Shown: positions 45,035 through 52,488 of the stretch, one piece after another
Numbering within the stretch: position 1 is the first letter of the stretch
Layout of the letters: each line of letters opens with the position of its first letter
Assembly: GCF_029960785.1 (NCBI RefSeq)
Contig: NZ_JASBQE010000088.1
Location: forward strand, 1-52,488
Length of the DNA stretch: 52,488 nt
Direction of reading: 5' to 3'
DNA from: Polyangium sp. 15x6
GTDB lineage: Bacteria > Myxococcota_A > Polyangia > Polyangiales > Polyangiaceae
The notes under the pieces: model-generated
The model's database searches: none
Told to the model about the DNA's origin: nothing
The model's input: only the letters and a program-made list of their open reading frames with translations
Made by a program: the position numbers and the translations under genes

Positions 45035-48000
45035 GTGTCCTTTCCGCTCCTCGTCCTCCACCTCTCGGACCTGCATTTCGGCCCGCATGGTCGCTTCGGG
45101 GGCCAGGACGGCGAGCGGCTCGCTTCGCGCTTCGCCGCCGCGATCGACGCCGCGCGTGAGGAGCTCGGCATTCGGCAGGGCGTGGGGCTCGTCGTGGTCA
45201 CGGGCGACATCGCCGAGGCGGCGCGCAAGAACGAATACGAGGCCGCGCTCGGGTTTTTTGGGCACCTCGACGCGCTCCTTCGCGTCCCGCGGGATCGATT
45301 CGTGTTCGTCCCGGGAAATCACGACGTTTCCTGGGCCGAGACACGCAAGGTCCAGATCGAGCAAGAAGACGAGGGGTTCGACGATGCCGAGCTCGAACGG
45401 CGGCTCGCCCTCGTGCGCCTCGCGCGCTTCGAAGGGTTCGTCGCGGCGTTCCACGGGCGCCCGCGCGCCGAGCTGCCGAACGTGACCTCGATCGGCCACG
45501 GCGCCGTCGTCCACCATTTCGCCATGCCGGACGGCGGGATCGCCGTCGCCGCCCTGAACTCCTGCGAGCGCGAGTCGCACGCGCGGCAGGGCGGATCGTT
45601 CGGCGAGGCGCAAGCTCAGCGGCTGCTCGATCATCTGCGCGGCTTGCCCCCGTCGTGGATGTCGATCCTCGCCGTGCACCATAATCCCATCACGCCCGTG
45701 CCCGAGGCCGTGGAGAGCTGGGTGGAATGGCTGCGCGGCCACCCCGGGCCGCTCAAGCCCGAGACGATCGAGCATTTCGCCGCCGACGCCGCCGGCTTCG
45801 AGGGCAAGGAGCATCTGCGCGCCGTCACCGAGGACGCGCGTGTCTCCGTGGTCCTGCACGGTCATCACCACGGCGCCGACGCCCACGCATTCCCTTTCCG
45901 GCGCGGGGAAAAAGGGCACACGCTCGTGCTCTCGTCCGGGAGCTGGGGGCTATCGCCGGGGAAGTTGCCCGAGAGCCAGCCGGCCATGGTGCACCTCCTG
46001 GAGCTCGATCCGACCCGACGGCAAGCGCGGTCGATCCTGCGGATCTACGCGCCCCGCGCCCGCGCCGAGGGGCAGGTCGAGCCGGGCACGTTCGCGGTCG
46101 ATCCCGCGAGCCCGCGCGGCGCCACGCTCGATCTGTACGTGCCAAAAGGGTTTGGCGAAGAAAAACTGGTCGCGGCGTCGTCCGAGGCGGTCGAGGTGTC
46201 GGCGTTCGTCGAGGCCTATCGCCGGCGCTTCAGCGCGCGTTATGTGCGCTGGGACCTCGGCGGCGTGGGCGTGACGCAGCCGAGCGGGGGAGGGCCGCCC
46301 GTCTCGGCGCGGCTCGACGAGATGTTCGTGCCGCCGAGGCTCGGGACGAACACGGACCCGGACCGGCTCGACGACGGCGCGCCGCTCGATCCGTTCGCGC
46401 TCGCCACGCGCGCTGCGGCGCTCGTCATTCGAGGGCCGGCCGGCTGCGGCAAGACCACGATCCTGCGCCATTGCTTTCGCAAGCTGCTCGCAGAGGGCGG
46501 AAAGACCTGCGTGCCGTTTCTGATCGAGCTCCGCGAGCTCGGGCGCGCATGGGAGCGGGCGGCGCCGAGCGAGCGGACGCTCGAAGCCTATCTCGCGGGC
46601 CGGCTCGCCGAGGTGCGCGGGCGCGACGAACGAAAGACGCTCGCCGCGCTCTTCGACGATCCCACGGGGCCGCGGCCGATCCTGCTCGTCGACGGCTGGG
46701 ACGAGCTCGGCGATCTCGGCGACGAGGTGCGCGAGAAATTGATGGGCCTGCTCGGCACGTGGCCGCGCGTGCTCGCGGTCGTGACGAGCCGTCCTTATGG
46801 CGAGAGCCGGCCTGCGGGCGCCGAGGGGTTCGACGTGCTCGACGTGCAGCCGCTCTCGGACGAGGAAATCCGGGCGTTCGCGGCGCGCTTCCACGGGCGC
46901 GTGCACGGCGAGGACGAGGTGTCCGCCCGCGTGGCGAGCGAGCGCTTCGTCTCGGCCCTCGCGTCGAGCGCCGAGGCCTGCGCCCTCGCGCGGACGGCGC
47001 TCCTGCTCGTGATGATGCTCTTCGTGCACCGGTCGAGGCCGCTCCCGGACAAACGGCACGAGCTCTACCGCGTGTGCCTGGACAACCTGCTTTCGGCGCG
47101 GCCGCGCGCGAAGGAGGCGGAGGGGGCGCGGGCGCCCTCGGCGATGTTCCGGCCCGAGGATGCGGCCGAGCGGATGCGCGTGCTCGCGGAGCTCGCCGAT
47201 CGGGTGCAGCGCGATGGCTATCGCGAGCAGAGCCGGAGCCCGATCGTGCGCACGGAGGACGAGCTCTGCGCGCTCTTGCCGTCGCGCTTTTCGCACGAGG
47301 AGCGCCGCGGATTCATCGCGTGGCTGGTCTCCTCGGCGGGGGTGCTCGTGGATCGCGCCGACGGGACCTTTTCGTTTGCGCACCTGAGCTTCCAGGAATA
47401 CCTCGTGGCGCACCACTGGGCCGCGGTGGTGGAGGGCGCGGAGGCGCGGGTCGCGCTTTGCCGGCGGTATTTGCACGATCTCGCGTTCTGGGAGACGCTC
47501 CGGCTCTGGGCGGCGGTCGTGGAGGACCGGAATCCCGAGCATCTCGCGGCGGTGCTGGAAAATCTCATCGAGGGGAACGCGGACGGGTTCTGGCTCGCGG
47601 GCGTGATGTTCGCGGACGGGCTCGGCGAGGGGCATTTCGAGGCGTGGTGCGCGCGGCTCTCGGCCCATTTCCACGTGCACGAGCAGGTGCGCGGGTTCGC
47701 GGCGGCGCGGGCGTGGGCGGCGAGCCGGCAGGAGGGGCGGCGGCAGCGGCTCGCGGCGGCGTGGCCGGAGGTGGCGTCGCAGGCGCGATGGCTGCCCGGG
47801 GTCATCGCGGCGTCATGGTGGCAGGAGGCGCGGCTCGGGCGCGAGGAGGCGGAGCCGCCGGCGATGTCGCGATTGCTCTCCGCGGCGGGCGAGGGGCAAG
47901 GCGTGGCGCGCGGTCGGGCGCTCGGCGGATCGAGCCCCGTTTGGCCGGGGGATCCGCCGGAGCTTTCATTATTGCATTTGTGGCCGGGTCCGCGGGGGCT

Positions 48001-48877
48001 CGCGGCGGCGCGGCTGCAGACGTTGATCTCGCTCGGCGGCAAGCGCGAGCACCTCGGGCGCGCGGCCCGGCGGGCGCTCGTGCCGGAGCGGGAGGAGCGG
48101 GATCTGGCGCGGTACATGGCGCGGTATCTGGCGCGGTCGTGGGCGAAGGATGCCGCGCACGACGACTGGGTGCGGACGTGGGCGCTCGACCTCGCGCGGG
48201 ATTGGGCGATGGATCTGTCGCGCTCGTGGGCGCGGGAATGGGCGCGTGATTTCGCGCTCGATCTGGCGCGGTACTGGGCGCGGTATCTGGCGCGGTACTG
48301 GACGAGGGACCTCGCGCGGGACTGGGCGTTCGATCTGTCGCGCTACTGGGCGCGGGACTGGGCGCAAGACTGGGTGCTCGACATGGCCTGGGTCTGGGCG
48401 CACGAGCTCGAATTGCCCGAGGAGCCGTGGACGCTCGATTTCGCGGCCGCGGAGCTCGCGGGGATCGGTCGAGCCGGGACACGCGCGGTGCTCGCGTTCT
48501 CGGAGCCGAAGGATCCGCTCTTGCGCCTGTTTCACGAGGCCTGTCGCCTCTCGTTGCGCCCGCGCTCGGAATCGATGCCCTTCCGCCGCGCGCTCGCGGA
48601 GCTGCCCGAGGGGCTCGATCCGCTCTGGCCGGCGCTCGCGCGGCACGTGGCGCGCGTGTCGACGCCCGAGGACCGGAAGCTTTTGTGCGAGCTCGCCGAG
48701 CACCCGGAGAGCCGCGAAAAACCGCTCTCCTGGGGGCTTCGTTATTACGTGCGCGGGGACCTCGTGCTCGACGACGGGACCGAGGTCGAGCTCGACGAGC
48801 TCTGCGACGAGGCGGGGATCGCCCGATTGCCGTGGCTCGTGGACATGCCGGACGAGCTCGAGGTCGACTTCGATTGA
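45035..48877 (+). CDS. calcineurin-like phosphoesterase - NACHT ATPase - Trp-rich tetrapeptide repeat protein
   Basis: 1280 aa from GTG 45035; the longer frame upstream reads through hairpin copy D and is not used. The N-terminal metallophosphoesterase (about 1-370) has DLHFG, VTGDI, GNHDVSW and HGHHHGAD, the two-metal site of calcineurin-like enzymes. The NACHT ATPase (about 460-650) has RGPAGCGKTT and Walker B ILLVDGWDEL with the NACHT acidic pair, then FSFAHLSFQEYLVAHHW, typical of NLR-like proteins. Residues about 1021-1125 are roughly two dozen tetrapeptides of type ARxW/ARxL/ALDL. The architecture (effector, STAND switch, repeat sensor) is that of bacterial immune NLR-like proteins. Confidence 0.88.
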   Translation: MSFPLLVLHLSDLHFGPHGRFGGQDGERLASRFAAAIDAAREELGIRQGVGLVVVTGDIAEAARKNEYEAALGFFGHLDALLRVPRDRFVFVPGNHDVSWAETRKVQIEQEDEGFDDAELERRLALVRLARFEGFVAAFHGRPRAELPNVTSIGHGAVVHHFAMPDGGIAVAALNSCERESHARQGGSFGEAQAQRLLDHLRGLPPSWMSILAVHHNPITPVPEAVESWVEWLRGHPGPLKPETIEHFAADAAGFEGKEHLRAVTEDARVSVVLHGHHHGADAHAFPFRRGEKGHTLVLSSGSWGLSPGKLPESQPAMVHLLELDPTRRQARSILRIYAPRARAEGQVEPGTFAVDPASPRGATLDLYVPKGFGEEKLVAASSEAVEVSAFVEAYRRRFSARYVRWDLGGVGVTQPSGGGPPVSARLDEMFVPPRLGTNTDPDRLDDGAPLDPFALATRAAALVIRGPAGCGKTTILRHCFRKLLAEGGKTCVPFLIELRELGRAWERAAPSERTLEAYLAGRLAEVRGRDERKTLAALFDDPTGPRPILLVDGWDELGDLGDEVREKLMGLLGTWPRVLAVVTSRPYGESRPAGAEGFDVLDVQPLSDEEIRAFAARFHGRVHGEDEVSARVASERFVSALASSAEACALARTALLLVMMLFVHRSRPLPDKRHELYRVCLDNLLSARPRAKEAEGARAPSAMFRPEDAAERMRVLAELADRVQRDGYREQSRSPIVRTEDELCALLPSRFSHEERRGFIAWLVSSAGVLVDRADGTFSFAHLSFQEYLVAHHWAAVVEGAEARVALCRRYLHDLAFWETLRLWAAVVEDRNPEHLAAVLENLIEGNADGFWLAGVMFADGLGEGHFEAWCARLSAHFHVHEQVRGFAAARAWAASRQEGRRQRLAAAWPEVASQARWLPGVIAASWWQEARLGREEAEPPAMSRLLSAAGEGQGVARGRALGGSSPVWPGDPPELSLLHLWPGPRGLAAARLQTLISLGGKREHLGRAARRALVPEREERDLARYMARYLARSWAKDAAHDDWVRTWALDLARDWAMDLSRSWAREWARDFALDLARYWARYLARYWTRDLARDWAFDLSRYWARDWAQDWVLDMAWVWAHELELPEEPWTLDFAAAELAGIGRAGTRAVLAFSEPKDPLLRLFHEACRLSLRPRSESMPFRRALAELPEGLDPLWPALARHVARVSTPEDRKLLCELAEHPESREKPLSWGLRYYVRGDLVLDDGTEVELDELCDEAGIARLPWLVDMPDELEVDFD
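48097..48414 (+). repeat. 12-bp-periodic region encoding Ala-Arg-x-Trp tetrapeptides
   Basis: Imperfect 12-bp units such as GCGCGGTATCTG and GCGCGGTACTGG encode the ARYL/ARYW repeats near the C-terminus of the calcineurin-NACHT protein. One phase slip occurs around 48145-48175. The units vary at silent sites, suggesting selection on the protein pattern. Confidence 0.75.
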
Positions 48878-48880
48878 GCG

Positions 48881-50083
48881 TCAACGCCTGGCGAGAAAGC
48901 CAGCGAGGAGGGAGGCCGCGCCGCAGGCGGCCATGACGCCCGCCATCGGGCGCATCGAGCCGTCGTTCAGGAGGCCCACGAGCGACGACGCGCAGGCCGC
49001 GATGCCGAATTGAATCGACCCGAGCAGGGCGGAGGCGAGGCCCGCCCGGGCCCCTTGCTCCTCCATCGCGAGCGCGGTCGCGTTGGGCCCGATGAAGCCG
49101 ATGCTCGCCAGGAATCCGAACAGCATCGCGGCCACCGCGGGCAAACCCCCGACCCCGGTCACCGCAATGGCGCAGAGGCCCACGCCCACCGTCGCCGCCG
49201 CGGCCGTCCCGCGCGCGAGGAGCCGGCCCGGCGCGAAGCGCGCGAGGAGCTTGTGGTTGACCTGGGACGCGGCGATGAACCCGGCCGCGTTCGCCCCGAA
49301 AAACCACCCGTACCGCTGCGGCGAGACGTGGAAGAGGTTGATGAGGACGAAGGGCGAGCCCGAGATGTACGCGAACATGCCCGCCTGCGAGAACGCGCCC
49401 GTGAGCGTGTATGCGACGAAGGAGCGGTGCCCAAGGAGCGCGCGGACGTTGCGGGCGAGGGACGGGACCTCGATGCGCGTCCGCGTGGTCGAGGTCTCGG
49501 GCAACGCCGCGGCCATCAGCGCGAGGCAGGCGGCGCCGAGCACGGTGAGCACGACGAAAATGGTCCGCCAGCCCGCGACTTCCAGGGTGATGCCGCCGAG
49601 GAGCGGCGCCAGGATGGGCGCCGCGCCCATGACCAGGATGAGCATGGAGAGCAGCCGAGCTGCCGCGGCGCCCACGTAAAGATCCCGGACCACCGCTCGC
49701 ATGACGACGGGTCCGGCGGCGCCGCCCAGCGCTTGCAGGAACCGGAGCGCGATGAGCGCCTTTGCATTCGGCGCGAGCGCGCATCCGGCCGACGCGAGCA
49801 CGTACAGCGTGAGCCCGAAATAGAGCGGGCGCTTGCGGCCGAACCGATCCGTGATCGGTCCATACCCGAGCTGGCCGATGCCGAGCCCCGCGAAATACGA
49901 CGCGAGCGTGAGCTGCGTCATCGAGGCGGTGGTGCCGAGATCCCGCTCGATCGAGGGCAAGCTCGGCAAGTACATGTCGATCGTGAGCGGCCCGAGCGCC
50001 GCGAGCGCGCCGAGGATGAGCGCGAGCAGGCCCGGGCGATCACGGTGGGAGAGGTGATCGTCGGAGGGGAGGGAGGTCGCCAT
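48881..50083 (-). CDS. Bcr/CflA-family MFS drug exporter
   Basis: 400 aa with twelve hydrophobic segments. DMYLPSLPSIERDLG in the first loop is the hallmark of the Bcr/CflA subfamily (DHA1), and YGPITDRFGRKRP is MFS motif A between helices 2 and 3. Relatives are proton-driven exporters of bicyclomycin, chloramphenicol and other compounds; the substrate here is unknown. The stop lies 3 bp beyond the end of the convergent calcineurin-NACHT gene, and the start is immediately next to the RluA-RlmI stop (50083/50084). Confidence 0.93.
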   Translation of the reverse strand: MATSLPSDDHLSHRDRPGLLALILGALAALGPLTIDMYLPSLPSIERDLGTTASMTQLTLASYFAGLGIGQLGYGPITDRFGRKRPLYFGLTLYVLASAGCALAPNAKALIALRFLQALGGAAGPVVMRAVVRDLYVGAAAARLLSMLILVMGAAPILAPLLGGITLEVAGWRTIFVVLTVLGAACLALMAAALPETSTTRTRIEVPSLARNVRALLGHRSFVAYTLTGAFSQAGMFAYISGSPFVLINLFHVSPQRYGWFFGANAAGFIAASQVNHKLLARFAPGRLLARGTAAAATVGVGLCAIAVTGVGGLPAVAAMLFGFLASIGFIGPNATALAMEEQGARAGLASALLGSIQFGIAACASSLVGLLNDGSMRPMAGVMAACGAASLLAGFLARR

Positions 50084-51775
50084 TCAACTCTTCTCGAGCG
50101 TCACGAGCACCGTCTTCAAATGGGCCTCCGCGCCCGGCTCCGGCGGGAAATCCTCGGGATCGGGCCACTCCTTCACCTGCGCCGCGCCCCGCCCCGCGTC
50201 GCGCGCGGCGTCCTGCAGGACACGCTTGAACTTGGCGCGCGGGATCCCCTTGTGATTCGTGCACGCGAGGAGACGTCCGCCCGGCGCGAGCACGCGGAGG
50301 GCGCTCGCCGCGAGCTTCTTGTAATCGCTCTCCGCAGAGAAACGTGTCTGCTTCGTGGTCGCGAAGCTCGGCGGGTCGAGGATCACGAGGTCGAACGGTC
50401 CTTCCTTGGCCGCGCTCTTCTCCAGCCATTTGATCGCGTCCGCCTCGACGAGCACGTGCGCCGCGGGATCCGCGCCGATCCGGTCGAGGTTGCGCCGCGC
50501 CCATTCGAGCGCGCCGCGCGACACGTCCACGCTCACCGTCCGCCGCGCCCCGCCCGCGGCAGCCGCGACCGTGAAGGGGCACGTGTAGGCGAAGAGGTTC
50601 GCGACCGACAAACCCGAGGCCATTTCCCGCACGCGGCGACGGTTTTCCCTTTGGTCCAGGAAGATCCCCGTGGACAGACCGTCGCCGAGCCGCACCTCGT
50701 ACGGCACGCCGAGCTCGTGCACGATCAGCGGGTCGGGCGCGGGCGCGCCGCGGACAGGGTCCTTCGGGGCGAACTGCGGCTCGCGCGCGTCGACGATGCG
50801 GCTCGCGTGTTTCGGGCGGATCTTGAGGTAGATGCCCGTCGCGCCGAGCCGGAAGGCCGCGTCGAGGATACGCTCCCGCGCGGCCTCGGCGTCCTCGTCG
50901 TAAAGCGAGACGACGAGGAAATCCCCGTATCGATCCACCGTGACGCCGGGCAATCCGTCGCCCGCGGCATTCGCGAGGCGGAACGCGTCCGTGCCGGGGA
51001 GGCGCGCGATCCACGCGCGGCGCTCGGCGGCCTCGCGCAGGCGGCGCTCGATGGCGTCGACGTCGGAGAGCCCTTGTTTCCCTTCGAGAAAATCCGAAAA
51101 GAAGACGGGTAGGGGGGCGCGGAGCGTGAGCGGGCGGCCGCCTTCCGGGTGGTCGAGGACGAGCTCTTCGAGGTGCAAGGCGAGCCGAGGGGCCGGATCG
51201 CCGCCGCGCGCCACGTCGCCCACGATCGGGGCCTGCTCGGCGCCGAGCTGGGCAGGCAGATCCACGGGACAACCGACCTCGGGCGTGAGCGCGAGGAGCG
51301 TGCGATCGCCGTGCCTGTCGAGGACGCGGAAGAGCACGGTGGACGGCTGGCCCGCCCGCGCCGAGGGCGGCAAGACGCGATGGCCGCCGTCGCCCGGCGC
51401 GAGCCGATGCCGCAAGACGCCCCTGTCCGGCCCCTTGCCGCGGCCGAGCATGCCCGGCGTGCCGCGGACGAGCGCGACGTAAGTGCGGCGCGCGCGGCGG
51501 CGCTCGATTTGCTCGGCGATGGATCGGTTCGCCTCGCGGCGGCGCGTGAAGACGAGCACGCCCGACGTATCTCGTTCGAGGCGCTGGTGGACGCCGAGAT
51601 AGACGGGCGCGCCCGGCTGCATGGCCTCGTAATAGGCCGTGAGGCGGCGATGGACGTCGTCGCTGCGCTCGGGCGCGTGGGTCGGGATGAACGGGGGCTT
51701 GTCGATGGCGACGAGGTCTCGGTCCTCGTGGATCAGACGGCCCGGCGGGGAGAGCGGCCAGAGGTCGAGCGGCAC
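50084..51775 (-). CDS. fused RluA-like pseudouridine synthase and RlmI-like rRNA methyltransferase
   Basis: 563 aa. The first ~210 residues are an RluA-type pseudouridine synthase, with the catalytic-Asp motif as HQRLERDTSGVLVF (usual form HRLDxxTSG). The rest resembles RlmI/RlmK-type SAM-dependent methyltransferases that make 5-methylcytosine in 23S rRNA: PUA-like segment, GLSTGIFLDQRENRR, VANLFAYTCPF and the DPPSF motif in VILDPPSFATTK. The two activities are normally separate proteins; here one polypeptide would modify the same or nearby rRNA sites. The start is 4 bp from the LolA-like stop. Confidence 0.9.
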   Translation of the reverse strand: MPLDLWPLSPPGRLIHEDRDLVAIDKPPFIPTHAPERSDDVHRRLTAYYEAMQPGAPVYLGVHQRLERDTSGVLVFTRRREANRSIAEQIERRRARRTYVALVRGTPGMLGRGKGPDRGVLRHRLAPGDGGHRVLPPSARAGQPSTVLFRVLDRHGDRTLLALTPEVGCPVDLPAQLGAEQAPIVGDVARGGDPAPRLALHLEELVLDHPEGGRPLTLRAPLPVFFSDFLEGKQGLSDVDAIERRLREAAERRAWIARLPGTDAFRLANAAGDGLPGVTVDRYGDFLVVSLYDEDAEAARERILDAAFRLGATGIYLKIRPKHASRIVDAREPQFAPKDPVRGAPAPDPLIVHELGVPYEVRLGDGLSTGIFLDQRENRRRVREMASGLSVANLFAYTCPFTVAAAAGGARRTVSVDVSRGALEWARRNLDRIGADPAAHVLVEADAIKWLEKSAAKEGPFDLVILDPPSFATTKQTRFSAESDYKKLAASALRVLAPGGRLLACTNHKGIPRAKFKRVLQDAARDAGRGAAQVKEWPDPEDFPPEPGAEAHLKTVLVTLEKS

Positions 51776-51779
51776 GGCT

Positions 51780-52488
51780 TCAATTCTGGGTCACGTTGGT
51801 GCCCGGCGGAGGGGTGAAGGTGAACTCGGCGGGGTCGATCGTGGCGGGTTGCGTCGAGCCCTCGAAATCGAAGCGGTTTCGGTTGCCCTGGGCGTCGACG
51901 AGCATGACGCGGCGGATGACGCCTGGATCCTTCTTCTCCAGGAGCGCCTTGTCCACGTAGAAATACACGGAGTCGTAATGGGGCGTCGCTTGCCGGGGTT
52001 TCCCGAGCAGGACGGGGCCGCCCTCGAACTTGGATTTGTCGTGGAACGAGAAGTTGAACGAGGGCCCGAGCCCCTTGCCCATCAAGAAGGCGAGGGCGCC
52101 GGGGTACTCGGTCTTGTCCACGGGCTGCACGAACATCTGGTTGTCCTCGCCGATGTACACCTTGAGCGACGTGCCGTCGGAGACGATGCGATTCTTGCTC
52201 GGCAGGTCGTACCGGAAGGAGATCTTGTTCGGCCGCTCGAAATAAAAGACGCCGGTCGATTTCTTCGTCGTGCCCGCCACCTTTTGCGTGTGCTCCTGCT
52301 TGAACTTCGCGAAGAAGGTCTTCTTGTCGAGGAAGACCTGATCGATCGACACGGCCACGGCGTCGGCCGAGCCAGGCGCAGGCGCGGCCGTCGGTGCGGG
52401 CGCGGCGGCGGCGGAGGCGGTGGTGGGCGGCGCGGCGGCGGAGGCGGTAGCGGGCGGTGCGGCGGCGGACGCGGTCGCGGTCGGGCGC
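51780..52488 (-). CDS. LolA-like outer-membrane lipoprotein carrier (5' end beyond window)
   Basis: The frame is open to the right edge, so the N-terminus and any signal peptide are missing. An Ala/Pro/Thr-rich low-complexity linker (52360-52488) precedes the LolA-like domain: QEHTQKVAGTTKKSTGVFYF, RPNKISFRYD, GVIRRVMLVDAQGNRNRFDF. These match the incomplete barrel that carries lipoproteins across the periplasm. The GTG at 52358 is a possible internal start but does not fit, since the same frame continues as plausible protein. The Ala/Pro linker is unusual for LolA. The next gene is only 4 bp away. Confidence 0.85.
   Translation of the reverse strand, partial: RPTATASAAAPPATASAAAPPTTASAAAAPAPTAAPAPGSADAVAVSIDQVFLDKKTFFAKFKQEHTQKVAGTTKKSTGVFYFERPNKISFRYDLPSKNRIVSDGTSLKVYIGEDNQMFVQPVDKTEYPGALAFLMGKGLGPSFNFSFHDKSKFEGGPVLLGKPRQATPHYDSVYFYVDKALLEKKDPGVIRRVMLVDAQGNRNRFDFEGSTQPATIDPAEFTFTPPPGTNVTQN

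Noticed and set aside
49010-51112. 700-codon plus-strand frame
   Set aside because: Antisense to the MFS exporter and RluA-RlmI genes.

Overview
The window reads like a chromosomal segment of a large-genome, high-GC myxobacterium, most likely of the Sorangium/Polyangium type. This is inferred from third-position G/C bias in all genes, the many lipoproteins, an FHA-sigma54 activator beside a Ser/Thr kinase-AAA-WD40 giant, RsbR-like and AgmX/PglI-like proteins, and TIR, pseudo-caspase and NACHT proteins. I see no rRNA, tRNA, CRISPR array, phage module or recognisable transposase.

Layout, left to right. 1-4260: a beta-barrel protein with a Cys-rich lipoprotein (paralogues of a pair at 41.4-43.5 kb), a repeat-rich gap, and a 453-aa lipoprotein. 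4260-7259 (minus strand): TMEM175-like channel, fatty-acid desaturase and its ferredoxin reductase. 7260-8030: decayed DNA holding a near-identical copy of the 3' end of the 453-aa lipoprotein gene. 8031-16460: FHA-sigma54 activator, kinase-STAND ATPase-WD40 protein, and a DUF4139 lipoprotein with inserted domains. 16651-20393: PAS-STAS (RsbR-like) protein overlapping a beta-propeller di-haem cytochrome. 20835-23969: P450, TetR, 3Fe-4S ferredoxin and esterase, with a palindromic operator in front. 24263-27250: lipoprotein, sirtuin, AgmX/PglI-like lipoprotein, GT4 glycosyltransferase. 27676-31448: SDR and TIR-TPR genes facing away from a degenerate-caspase-TPR gene. 31802-37709: small monooxygenase, DUF3052-OmdA fusion, an overlapping GT-C/ABC ATPase/ABC permease operon, PRPP synthetase and a membrane protein. 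37713-39751: tandemly duplicated lipoproteins, a Cys-rich lipoprotein, a 43-bp tandem array and a coiled-coil protein. 39785-44513: sigma factor with a C7 frameshift, its overlapping partner, and the second barrel/Cys-rich-lipoprotein cassette. 45035-48877: calcineurin-NACHT protein with a Trp-rich tetrapeptide C-terminus. 48881-52488: Bcr/CflA exporter, an RluA-RlmI fusion, and a LolA-like protein running off the edge.

The most striking structure is a ~315-355 bp intergenic element present four times (about 20.4, 27.3, 31.5 and 44.7 kb), always in the same orientation. It carries eight nested hairpins arranged as a mirror image around a variable core. Several stems differ between copies by compensatory changes, so the fold appears to be what is conserved. 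I do not recognise the family. The calcineurin-NACHT gene next to one copy, and the divergent TIR-TPR/pseudo-caspase pair between two others, are the best candidates for undescribed defence or signalling systems.
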